A stretch of 8,715 nt of DNA from an uncultured Pirellulaceae bacterium (GTDB lineage: Bacteria; Planctomycetota; Planctomycetia; Pirellulales; Pirellulaceae): contig CAMYKF010000716.1 in assembly GCA_947258905.1 (NCBI GenBank), positions 1-8,715 on the forward strand, read 5' to 3'. The stretch's first letter is position 1. The number at the start of each line of letters is the position of its first letter. A program made the translations under genes and the position numbers. A model generated the notes under the pieces. It was not told the origin of the DNA. It was given only the letters and a program-made list of their open reading frames with translations, and did no database searches. Of this stretch, positions 1-8,200 are shown in pieces.

Positions 1-2000
1 AGCCGCAGCGTACCCTCGACCTGCAGCGACTGGTTATCAGGTTCGAAGTCCAGCTTGATGTCGACTCCCGAAACCGACGGCGGTTTGGTGTTTGCCCAGG
101 TCGCGTAGTTCTGTTGCCAGTACTTCTTCTCCTGATCCTCGACAAACTTGCCCTGGTAACCCTGGTTGACCTGCGACCACAGCATGGATCCAAACACAAA
201 CGGCAGGATCAAAAATGGCACGGCTTTCAGGGTGAATTTGGCAATTTCCTGTGGCTTCAATCGCGTCGCCAGTTGCACGGCGTCCAGTCCGCGTCGCCAG
301 AAGATTCGTGCCGCGAAGTAGGTAAACAGGATCGCCAGCGACAAGGCGAATAAACGGTTCAGCCACAGTGCCGGACGATCCATCTCGAATACGGCGATGT
401 CGGACCACGGCGCCGCGCCGGTCAGCATCCAGTTGCTGAACCAGGTCATCTTGTCAGTGAGATTCAGATACAGTGTGCCAATCAATACGGCAGCCGCGAT
501 GCCGTAAGTCGTGTATCGATTTCGCGTCAATACGATAATGAAGGTGATGAACGCGCCCCACACGATAAACGTTGGCATCAACAGGAGCAGCCAATACGCC
601 GTAAACGGGAAGATCTCGAAAGAAACCACGCCCTGAATCAGCAGGATGACAAGACTGCCAACCAGTGCCGCGGCCATAATCACCAGGCAAACAACGGTAT
701 TTGCCAGCGACTTGCCAAACAACATCGCGAAGGAGCGGGCCGGAGTCGAATAGTAAATCGGAGCCAGCCTTTTGATTCGCTCGCGCATCTGGGACTCGAC
801 CGTAAAGAACATCATCAGCAGGCACCCGAGGATGGCCAGCACGGTCATCGCGCCTTCGGCCAGTGAACCGGACGTGTGCAAAAGCGGCGTTCCGAACGCA
901 CCTTCCCGAAAAAACGACGTCCCAATCACCTCGATGATGATAAAGGGCACGAACAAATACAGGCTGGGCGAATGACGCAACTCCTTCAGCTCGTAACGCA
1001 AAATGTTCCAGGTGTCACGCAGGAGACCATTGCCCTGTTGATTCATTTGCATGGCTGCCAGGCTGCGCGGTTCACCACTTGCTGTTTCGGCAACGCCGAC
1101 ATGTTTGGTATTTGCCTGATCAATGGCCGATAGTGAACCATGTTTGCTGCCACGCAGCCGCCGCCGAAACAGCGGCACCGTGATCGCCAGTCCCAGTAAT
1201 CCGGCGGCGGCGATCGCAAACCGGCTCATCAAAAAAGCCGTGCCCAGTTTGACGGGTTGGGTATTATAGAATTCGGCCCCGCGATCGACGTTGAAGTAGG
1301 TCTCGTTCAACCAGCGAGTACCATACGGATCGACCAGGCACAGCATGTTGTTGGCCCACGTCGGTAGCCACAACGGTGACCAGCCGTTGAGAAATAATCC
1401 AAACACCAACAGGAAAATCAGCGGGAATGCAAATACCAAAACCGGCTTGCGAGTCAACGTGCCCAGCACAAACGCCGCGCCCGCGAGAAACACCATCGCC
1501 GGCAAGACGAACTTCAAAGTCGGAAACACGAAGTTATTCAGGCTAAACGGACCAAAATATTCGGCGCGGGTGGGGTCCGGGAAAACGGACATGAAAAACG
1601 AAGCCAACAGCAAGTTAATTACCAGGACGGTCAACACCAGCAGCAGGCAACCAAGGAACTTGCCGGTCAAATACTCCGCGGCTGTCAGTCGTGAACTGTG
1701 CAACAGCGGCATGATTCCCGTGTCGTGATCGCGGATCACGGCCAGACCAAACAACACCGTTGCGAAAAAACCGTGAATGATCATCATCAGCGCCGCCATC
1801 AAGCGCGATAATTCAAACTCGCTGTTCAGGTGTTGTTTGGTTCCCCCGATGGTGGAGTCACCTCCCACCGCGATCTGGACGTTGCCGGCTGCCATGCCCC
1901 AATACACCAATGCCAGCAGGATGATCCAGACCCAGACCATCGGTCGACGCAGATACGTGATGAAGTCGTGCCAGGCGATCTGCCAGATTCTTTGGAGCAT
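1..2000 (-). CDS. ABC-2-type permease fused to M1 aminopeptidase, 3' end outside window
   Basis: Reading the minus strand from the ATG at 2000 gives 666 codons with no stop before the window edge, so the gene is partial at its C-terminus. Residues 1 to about 640 form a membrane protein with roughly twelve hydrophobic segments in two similar halves. TM1 is at about 21-38 (VWVWIILLALVYWG) and TM2 at about 68-90. Each half has the ABC-2 signature after its second helix: RDHDTGIMPLLHSS in the first and MRERIKRLAPIYYSTP in the second, each followed by a GK-containing helix start. After the last helix (FLILPFVFGSMLW) comes a charged linker, then from about residue 646 VDIKLDFEPDNQSLQVEGTL. That is the pattern of the first beta strands of M1 metallopeptidases. 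The HEXXH zinc site would lie outside the window. Fusions of this kind are a known family, usually beside an ABC ATPase, as here (79 nt downstream of the ATPase stop). The linker and peptidase probably face the periplasm (inference). No Shine-Dalgarno site is seen before this ATG. Substrate unknown. Confidence 0.88.
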   Translation of the reverse strand, partial: MLQRIWQIAWHDFITYLRRPMVWVWIILLALVYWGMAAGNVQIAVGGDSTIGGTKQHLNSEFELSRLMAALMMIIHGFFATVLFGLAVIRDHDTGIMPLLHSSRLTAAEYLTGKFLGCLLLVLTVLVINLLLASFFMSVFPDPTRAEYFGPFSLNNFVFPTLKFVLPAMVFLAGAAFVLGTLTRKPVLVFAFPLIFLLVFGLFLNGWSPLWLPTWANNMLCLVDPYGTRWLNETYFNVDRGAEFYNTQPVKLGTAFLMSRFAIAAAGLLGLAITVPLFRRRLRGSKHGSLSAIDQANTKHVGVAETASGEPRSLAAMQMNQQGNGLLRDTWNILRYELKELRHSPSLYLFVPFIIIEVIGTSFFREGAFGTPLLHTSGSLAEGAMTVLAILGCLLMMFFTVESQMRERIKRLAPIYYSTPARSFAMLFGKSLANTVVCLVIMAAALVGSLVILLIQGVVSFEIFPFTAYWLLLLMPTFIVWGAFITFIIVLTRNRYTTYGIAAAVLIGTLYLNLTDKMTWFSNWMLTGAAPWSDIAVFEMDRPALWLNRLFALSLAILFTYFAARIFWRRGLDAVQLATRLKPQEIAKFTLKAVPFLILPFVFGSMLWSQVNQGYQGKFVEDQEKKYWQQNYATWANTKPPSVSGVDIKLDFEPDNQSLQVEGTLR

Positions 2001-2079
2001 TTTCGTGGACAGAAGTGTTGAAAAGTGAAGATATTCAATGGCCCTCGCCGGTGCGTCGGGCTGGTGTTCCAAAAACCGC

Positions 2080-2967
2080 TCAGGCGGCGACGGCGTTGGC
2101 GGATTTCATCATCAACAGATAGGCATCTTCCAGCGTCGGTTGTACCGGTACGAAACCGTCCGGGGGACCCATCAATGGATCGACCTGAATCCGTACGCGG
2201 TTGCGGCCCTCTACCAAAATGGCTCGCGCGATTTTGTGTGATTTTTCAAATTGATCGAGTTGATCAACGGCCACATCACCTTCAAACAAGGTTTGGCCAA
2301 TTTCGGATTTGGCGGCTGTGGGAGATGTGTCGGCGATAATATGCCCGTCACGAATTACCGCGAACCGCGAACACAGGTTGGCGACGTCTTCCACAATGTG
2401 CGTTGACAGAATCACAATCCGGTCTTCAGCCAGTTCGGCCAGCAGGCGATAAAAACGCAGCCGCTCTTCGGGATCGAGCCCGGCGGTCGGTTCGTCAACA
2501 ATGATCAAACGGGGATCGCCCGCAATCGCCTGGGCAATTCCCAGCCGCTGTTTCATTCCGCCCGAGTAGGCTTTTACTTTTCGTTTGGCGGCAAACCCGA
2601 GATTAACCTTTTCCAGCAACTGGTCGGTCAGGTCATTCAGCCCTTGCGGACCGGTCACGCCCTTGAGTTTCAGCAAATATTTCAGCATCGCCCGACCAGT
2701 CAGGTGATCGTAAAACCCAAACTCCTGTGGCAGATAACCGAGCTGGTCCCAGATCATTTGCGGCTGTCGCACGATGTCCTTGCCGTACAACTCGGCCGAA
2801 CCGGCGGTGGGTTCCAGCAGTCCGGCCAGAATGTTCATGAACGTGGACTTGCCTGCGCCGTTGGGTCCCAGCAGGCCAAACATGCCTTTGTCGATTTCCA
2901 GGGACACGCCGCGTAACGCCGCCACCGGACCCGGATAGATTTTTGTCAGGTCGGTTACCTTGATCAT
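2080..2967 (-). CDS. ABC transporter ATP-binding protein
   Basis: A 295-residue ATPase that powers the ABC transporter whose permease follows. All nucleotide-binding motifs are present and look intact: Walker A GPNGAGKST (residues 34-42), Q-loop in YLPQEFGFY (Q81), ABC signature YSGGMKQR (134-141), Walker B LIIVDEP (154-160), D-loop GLDP (163-166) and switch histidine in STHIVED (H190). The C-terminal 90 residues end with PTLEDAYLLM, the EPTLEDVYL-like tail common in ABC-2 (CcmA/NodI-type) exporter ATPases. The ATG at 2967 follows a GGGGAG purine stretch about 10 nt upstream, an unusually good ribosome-binding site for this window. The gene is probably co-transcribed with the permease-peptidase gene 79 nt downstream. 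Weak promoter-like elements exist in the 148-nt leader, but none is convincing. The cytoplasmic ATPase role is firm; the transported substrate cannot be told from sequence. Confidence 0.96.
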   Translation of the reverse strand: MIKVTDLTKIYPGPVAALRGVSLEIDKGMFGLLGPNGAGKSTFMNILAGLLEPTAGSAELYGKDIVRQPQMIWDQLGYLPQEFGFYDHLTGRAMLKYLLKLKGVTGPQGLNDLTDQLLEKVNLGFAAKRKVKAYSGGMKQRLGIAQAIAGDPRLIIVDEPTAGLDPEERLRFYRLLAELAEDRIVILSTHIVEDVANLCSRFAVIRDGHIIADTSPTAAKSEIGQTLFEGDVAVDQLDQFEKSHKIARAILVEGRNRVRIQVDPLMGPPDGFVPVQPTLEDAYLLMMKSANAVAA

Positions 2968-3115
2968 TGGTTTTTTGCTCCCCGATTACTTACAGCTTCG
3001 CCACGCAAAGGTTACTCAATTTTTGCCGAAAAAGTTTCAATTTGTGGCGAAAGGCATTTTGAGGGTCATTGAGTGCCGGCTGGCAAACCGGAAGCTTGCC
3101 CTGCAAATGGCGCGT

Positions 3116-3151
3116 AAAAAAAGCCGCAGCGTCCAAAGTGGACGCTGCGGC
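3116..3151 (-). terminator. Rho-independent terminator of the small RNA
   Basis: A perfect 13-bp inverted repeat (arms 3123-3135 and 3139-3151, CG-rich, 3-nt loop) is followed on the minus strand by seven T residues (A run at 3116-3122 on the plus strand). It is directional: the plus-strand side lacks a T run. It lies about 480 nt beyond the DUF1501 stop and 148 nt before the ABC ATPase start, so it most simply ends the small RNA and separates the two protein operons. It would also catch read-through from the DUF1501 operon. Confidence 0.85.
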
Positions 3152-3295
3152 GTATATTAGAAACCTCCGACCGGTTGTAGCGACGGGAGCTACTGGGAGA
3201 CAGGTGCGAATCGGACGTGCTGAGCACTAGCCACTAATGATCCGGACCTACCCGAAAATTGGTCCCTCAGCCATAAGCGTCAGAGGAATCTAGTC
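3116..3295 (-). ncRNA. Structured small RNA, candidate 6S RNA
   Basis: No plausible gene lies here, but the minus strand has the parts of an independent RNA gene: a TACAAT -10 box (3308-3303), a predicted start near 3295 and an intrinsic terminator ending near 3116, about 180 nt in all. The core folds into one long irregular hairpin. A closing stem pairs 3292-3280 with 3170-3158 (11 of 13 positions paired, interrupted by a TT/TT internal loop). Next is a large asymmetric bubble whose 3' side can form a small hairpin (GTAGC/GCTAC). Further stems are GCT+GGG with CCC+AGC, GGGTAGGT with ACCTGTCT (some G-U pairs) and CGGA with TCCG, capped by GTGC-TCA-GCAC. Closing stem, central bubble with a small 3'-side hairpin and distal arm is the 6S RNA layout, and 6S is about 180-200 nt in many bacteria. 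6S RNA binds the housekeeping RNA polymerase holoenzyme. Sequence-level resemblance to E. coli 6S is only patchy. A structured leader of the ABC operon is the main alternative. Confidence 0.55.
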
Positions 3296-3302
3296 GAAAT
3301 GT

Positions 3303-3308
3303 ATTGTA
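3303..3308 (-). promoter_or_regulatory. Putative -10 box of the small RNA
   Basis: On the minus strand this reads TACAAT, one mismatch from the sigma-70 consensus TATAAT. It lies 8-14 nt before the predicted 5' end and just upstream of the 5' arm of the closing stem. No good -35 hexamer is visible at 16-18 nt spacing (ACTGCC is at 17 nt), so the promoter would be weak or depend on other contacts. The call rests on its position relative to the folded RNA and its terminator. Confidence 0.45.
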
Positions 3309-3550
3309 GCCCGAACTGACGTTGCGGCAGTCCGTGCGTTAAAAGTTTCGGCAAGCTGACTCGGAAATGTTTGCACAATTCCGAATCTTTCGAACTTGCC
3401 AGCCGAAGGGTCGATTTATAGGCCAGCCTGCATCGATCGTCCAGTGCAATAAAGACCGAAAATCCGTACAAAAAATTTGAAAAAAAACTGGCGAATTTTC
3501 GGCGCGGGTTTTGCATGAGCCAAATCGAGGGCCCGTTATCCAACAATACC
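3309..3550. other. Gene-free AT-rich stretch between DUF1501 and the small RNA
   Basis: No convincing gene is seen. The only open frame of note (3546-3280, minus) starts with TTG, has no recognisable domain and runs into the 5' end of the small RNA. The stretch holds A-rich runs around 3469-3488 and presumably the upstream promoter region of the small RNA. I see no operator-like repeat in it. Confidence 0.5.
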
Positions 3551-3600
3551 CCGACCCGCGAGCGAGGGTCCGATGCCGTTCCCTCGCTGGCGCTTCGGCC
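3551..3600. repeat. Palindromic intergenic repeat
   Basis: AGCGAGGG (3561-3568) and CCCTCGCT (3581-3588) form a perfect 8-bp stem with a 12-nt loop, flanked by GC-rich sequence ending in GGCGCTTCGGCC. From memory, palindromes containing CCCTCGCTGGCGCTTCGG-like text recur between genes in planctomycete genomes; this is not verified here. It lies 43 nt downstream of the DUF1501 stop, so the RNA hairpin could protect or end that transcript, although no T run follows on the minus strand. Confidence 0.6.
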
Positions 3601-3630
3601 TGTTATGTCAGAGTGACGGGACCAGCGTTA

Positions 3631-5103
3631 TCAGCTTTTGGCCAACAGGCCATGCACGACGTTGCCGTGGACATCCGTCAACCGGTAACGCCGTCCCTGA
3701 TGGCGATACGTCAAGCGTTCGTGGTCGATTCCCAGCAGGTGTAAAATGGTGGCTTGCAAGTCGTGAATGTGGACACCTTCGTCCACGATGTTGTAGCTGA
3801 AATCGTCCGTCGCGCCCCAGGTCTTGCCGGCGCGAACTCCCCCACCGGCCATCCACAGCGAGAAACAACGCGGGTGATGATCGCGGCCAAAGTTGTCGGC
3901 GGTTAACTTGCCCTGGCAGTAATTTGTCCGGCCAAACTCGCCGCCCCAGATAACCAGAGTATCTTCCAGCATCCCGCGTTGTTTCAGATCCTTGATCAGG
4001 GCCGCCGACGCCTGATCGGTCTGCTGACACTCGCTGCGAATTCCGGCGGGCAAGTTGCCGTGGTGATCCCAGTCCTGGTGATACAGCTGAATGAATCGCA
4101 CTCCGCGCTCGGCCAGCCGCCGTGCCATCAGACAATTGGCGGCAAAAGTACCGGGGTCACGTGCATCGGGACCGTACATCTCAAACACGTGCTCCGGCTC
4201 GTCGGACAAGTCGACGACATCGGGAATCGACGATTGCATGCGATACGCCAGTTCGTATTCGGCGATCCGGGCCTCAATTTGCGGGTCGTGATCGGTGTTG
4301 CCCTGCAACTCGTGTAACTGCGACAGGGCGTCGAGCATATTGCGGCGTGCGGAACGGTCCACGCCCGGCGGATTGTCCAGATACAACACAGGTTGATCGC
4401 CCGAGCGAAATCTCGTACCCGCAAATTCGGATGGCAGAAAGCCGCTGCCCCATAGCCGCGAATACAACGGCTGGCCGCCCTTGTTTTTGGTAATCAGCAC
4501 GACAAACGCAGGCAGGTCGCTGTTCTCCGATCCCAGCCCGTAACTCAACCAGGAACCCATGCAGGGCCGGCCGGGAAACTGCGAACCGGTCTGCATAAAC
4601 AGCACGCCGGGGCCGTGATTGATGGCTTCGGTGTACATCGAATTGACAATGCACAGGTCATCGGCAACTTCTGCGGTGAACGGCAACAATTCGCTAAACC
4701 ATGCGCCTGACTCGCCGTGCTGCTGGAACTTGAACGGCGTACCGACCAGTGGCAGACTGGCTTGTTCGGCACTCATTCCCGTCAACCGCTGGCCTCGGCG
4801 CACTGATTCTGGCAATTGCTCGCCGTGCAATTCGTTCAGCATCGGCTTGTAATCCAGCAAATCCATCTGGCTCGGCGCGCCGCTTTGAAACAAAAAAATC
4901 ACGCGTTTGGCGGTCGCTGGATGATGCAGCTGGCCGAGCGCACCGCCTGTGGGAACGTCTTGTTTCACGGAGTCGTCAGCCAGCAAGATGTCGGACAGGG
5001 CAAGCGAGCCGAAACCCAGACCGATTTGCGCCAGCAGTGTACGTCGCGACATACCTGCCGCGCTGGATTCGCCGGTACAGAGTTGTGGGTGGTTACGGAA
5101 CAT
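3631..5103 (-). CDS. DUF1501 family exported protein
   Basis: A 490-residue DUF1501 protein, the usual partner of PSCyt1/DUF1549/DUF1553 proteins in planctomycetes. DUF1501 has an alkaline phosphatase/sulfatase-like fold by family knowledge; its biochemical role is not established. The N-terminus shows SRRTLLAQIGLGFGSLAL, a twin-arginine-like signal, so export in folded form is likely. Family motifs follow in order: VIFLFQSGAPSQMDLLDYKP about 40 residues later, GGEFGRT near residue 385, GRDHHPRC near 405, the glycine-rich AGGGVRAGKTWGATD, and HDLQATILHLLGID near 450. The frame stays open upstream to a TTG at 5181, but those extra 26 codons are encoded by an inverted repeat, so I chose the ATG at 5103 (MFRNHPQLC). 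An ATG at 5052, directly before SRR, is also possible. The gene lies 117 nt downstream of the cytochrome-like gene and is probably co-transcribed with it. Confidence 0.94.
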   Translation of the reverse strand: MFRNHPQLCTGESSAAGMSRRTLLAQIGLGFGSLALSDILLADDSVKQDVPTGGALGQLHHPATAKRVIFLFQSGAPSQMDLLDYKPMLNELHGEQLPESVRRGQRLTGMSAEQASLPLVGTPFKFQQHGESGAWFSELLPFTAEVADDLCIVNSMYTEAINHGPGVLFMQTGSQFPGRPCMGSWLSYGLGSENSDLPAFVVLITKNKGGQPLYSRLWGSGFLPSEFAGTRFRSGDQPVLYLDNPPGVDRSARRNMLDALSQLHELQGNTDHDPQIEARIAEYELAYRMQSSIPDVVDLSDEPEHVFEMYGPDARDPGTFAANCLMARRLAERGVRFIQLYHQDWDHHGNLPAGIRSECQQTDQASAALIKDLKQRGMLEDTLVIWGGEFGRTNYCQGKLTADNFGRDHHPRCFSLWMAGGGVRAGKTWGATDDFSYNIVDEGVHIHDLQATILHLLGIDHERLTYRHQGRRYRLTDVHGNVVHGLLAKS

Positions 5104-5144
5104 GCTTTGGATCTCGGGAGCCTTGTTCGGTGCCACTGCCGCAC

Positions 5145-5214
5145 TGGTGCCACTGCTGGCTTGTCCAGCAGTGCATTTCAAACCTCACTGCTGGACAAGC
5201 CAGCAGTGGCACCA
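5145..5214. repeat. Perfect 29-bp inverted repeat with nested palindromes
   Basis: Arms 5145-5173 and 5186-5214 are exact reverse complements, separated by a 12-nt loop. Each arm contains its own palindrome, CACTGCTGG-5 nt-CCAGCAGTG, so the element is two inverted copies of one 23-nt palindromic unit plus the flank GGCACC. It sits entirely in the gap between the cytochrome-like gene (stop at 5221) and the DUF1501 start. In the shared transcript it would form either one very stable long hairpin or two short ones. From memory, this unit resembles a dispersed planctomycete intergenic repeat; that needs a genome search. It is not followed by a T run, so it is not a standard terminator. Confidence 0.9.
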
Positions 5215-5220
5215 TGCCTG

Positions 5221-8200
5221 CTATCTACCGAAAACAACCTCGTCAAAATTAAACAATGTATTGGCCACGCTGGCCAGCGCGGCAAGTTCCGCCGCGTTCA
5301 GCGACTGGTCAGCAACTCGCTCGCCAACCGACAGGTATTCCTGGGCCCGTTCCGGTGCCGTAGTGAAATACGCGAGTTGCTTCTCAAACAAGTTTATCAA
5401 GACTTCCAGTTCCTCGTCGGTGGCCAGCCGGCTGGTCAGCAGGCGAAACATGGTCTGCAGTCTTTCGTTCCCGTTCGCATCACCATGTTCGTGGATGAGG
5501 CGTTCGGCCAGCACCCGGGCTGCTTCGATCATTTGCGGATCGTTCAATAACACCAGCGATTGCAGCGGCGAGGAAGTGCGTTCGCGTTGAACGCGGCATA
5601 CATCACGCCGCGCCGCATCGAACGTGGTCAGCACCGGAGCCGGGCCGGTGCGTTTCCAGTACGTATACAGGCTGCGTCGATACAGGCCTTCCCCGGAATC
5701 AGGTGTCACGGGTTTGAACGAGGCCGCGACCTGATATGGCTTGGCCGGCGGCCCACCGATTTTGTCGACCAGCAAGCCACTAACCGCCAACGCGTTGTCG
5801 CGAATCATCTCGGCCGGCAATCGGTTAGCCGGAAATCGGGCCAGCCAGTGGTTGTCGGGATCAAGGTTCAGCATTTGATCAGTTACCACACTGCCCTGCC
5901 GGTACGTAGCCGACATGACGATTTGTTTGATCAGCCGCTTCAGGTTCCAACCGTTTTCTGCAAAGTCGACCGCCAGCCAGTCGAGCAGCTGTGGATGCGT
6001 GGGCGTCGCACCCTGGCTCCCAAAGTCTTCCGGCGTACGGACGAGGCCTTCGCCAAAAAACAATTGCCAATACCGATTGACCGTAACGCGAGCCGTCAGC
6101 GGATGATCGTTGCGAGTCAGCCAGTTGGCCAGTTCCAGGCGGTCTCCGGATTGCAACGCGGGTTGCGTTCCGAGGACTTCGGGTGTGCCGGGTGCAACCA
6201 GCTGGCGCCGTTGATCGTAGGCACCGCGACGCAGCACATAGCTGGTTCGTCGATCGGGCATATCCCGCATGCCCATAATCTCGGTCAGGGAATTCTGTGA
6301 CTCGAACAGCTCCTTGCGGGCAGCCTGCAATTCCGCATGGGCCTTTTGATGCGCCTCGGAAAAATTGGTGAGGTAAAGCGAAGCGATGTAAGGATAGTCG
6401 CCACCCTGCTCTCGCTGCATCAGCCTGGTTGTCAATTCGTCGACCGGTTCATCCCTTACCAAACTCTTGACTTCCAGCGGACACAGCGCCGCCTGATAAA
6501 CTCGAAAGTCGCTGATCTCGCCATCCGCGAAGCCTCGATCGCGAAAGCGGGCTCCAATGGCAATGTGGTCGCCAGCGGCACCACCACCGGTGATGTTTTT
6601 GGTCAAACGATCGTGAATGATCGCAATCGGCTCGTCTTCGCCGTTGATAAAGATCCGCAGGCCGGCGGCCCGACCGCTGCCGTCATGGCTGACCGTGAGA
6701 TGCATCCACTCATTGGTCGGCAAGGGTCTCTCAGTACGAATGATGGCGGCATTGTCGGGCAGAAAATGAACCAGTGAGAACTGCAAATGCCCGTCAACCA
6801 GTAACAGTTCGTAACCGCGGCTGCCGGCGTCGGTCCATGCGCGGGAGCGATGAAACACCACTGCCCTTTCCCTGTGCTCAGGAATCCGCATCCGCAGTGA
6901 AACCGTAAACGGCTGATCACGCGTGAAATTGCCCACGTCCAGCTTGATCTCATCGTCGCCGCTCAGTCGAACCGCGGGGCGGCCATCGGCAGTGGTGATG
7001 CGCTCGTTCCCAACGATCTCAACCGTCGCAAAATCAACTTCACGAATTAACGCCCTGGTCAACTGCGTTTTTTCCGCATCAACATGACCCTCGTTGAACC
7101 ATTCAACAAATCCTTCATTCATTTCGCTGCGGGCTACTTCTTGCAGCGACGCTTCCAGCGTGGCGATCTTTTGCTCGGTCGCAGCAATCTGTTCCCGCTG
7201 ACCCGGTTTGTACAGCACAAGAGTCGGCGTGGGGATCGACTGGGTAAAGAATGAATAAAGGCCTGCTTCGTTGATGTTGTTGAAATAGGCGAACAGCCGG
7301 TAGTACTCTTCCTGGCTGATCGGATCAAACTTGTGATCATGACAGCGGGCGCACTCCAGCGTCAGCCCCATAAACGCGGTGGCCATCGTGTGCGTGCGAT
7401 CGGCGACGTATTCGACGCGAAACTCCTCGAGGATACTGCCGCCCTCGGCTTCCTGCGAATGCAAGCGATTGAAGGTCGTGGCCAGCTGTTGTTGCTGTGT
7501 GGCATCGGGCAACAGATCGCCGGCCAGCTGTTCGGTAATGAACTGGTCGTAAGGCATGTTGGCGTTGAACGCCTCGATGACCCAGTCCCGCCACGGCCAG
7601 ACAAACCGGTCGCGATCTACCTGCATGCCGTAGGAATCCGAATACCGCGCGACATCCAGCCACTCGCTGGCCATCCGCTCGCCGTAATGTTTACGGACCA
7701 GCAACCGGTCGACCAGTTTTTCGTACGCGTCAGGCGACTCGTCGGCCAGGAAAGCGTCAATCTCTTCCAGCGTCGGTGGCAGACCGGTGATGTCGAAAGT
7801 CAAACGGCGGATCAGTTTTTCACGCGTGGCAGGTGGCGAAGGTGCCAGGCTATGTTCGCGCATTCGGGCGAGCACAAACCGGTCAATTTTGTTAACGGTC
7901 CAGCCGTTCGCGTCGCCCGGCGGTTCCGGTTTGGCGGGTGGTACGAATGCCCAATGGGGCTGCCAGACAGCGCCTTGTTCAATCCAGTTCCTGATTAGCT
8001 GCCGCTCAGCTTCGTTTAGTACGAGTTTCGATTCGGCCGGTGGCATCAATTCCGATTCGTCATCGGAGAAAATCCGCTCGACGATCGAATCGTTTACCTC
8101 GGCGATCCCTTCGGGCGTATCCAGACGAATGCCGGAGGTACGGGCTGCTTCGTCAGGACCGTGGCAAGCGTAGCAGCGATCCGACAGCAAAGGGCGGACT

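Noticed and set aside
3180..3260. Cobalamin-riboswitch-like words on the plus strand (GGTGCGAATC, GCCACT)
   Set aside because: The order and spacing of the conserved boxes do not fit the cobalamin aptamer, and no plus-strand gene lies downstream.
3225..3275. TPP-riboswitch-like words on the minus strand (GGCTGAGGGA, GGATCATTAG)
   Set aside because: The conserved TGAACCTGA-type core is missing and the ATPase gene is not a known thiamine gene.
3280..3546. Small minus-strand open frame of 88 codons
   Set aside because: TTG start, no domain, no ribosome-binding site, and it overlaps the -10 box and 5' arm of the structured RNA.
4816..6300. Two long plus-strand open frames (4816-5550 and 5560-6300)
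   Set aside because: They lie opposite the well-supported DUF1501 and DUF1549/DUF1553 genes, show no recognisable domain, and their composition is that of an antisense frame in GC-rich DNA.
7333..7998. Plus-strand open frame of 221 codons
   Set aside because: It is antisense to the DUF1549 domain, including the CARCH motif, and has no protein family features.
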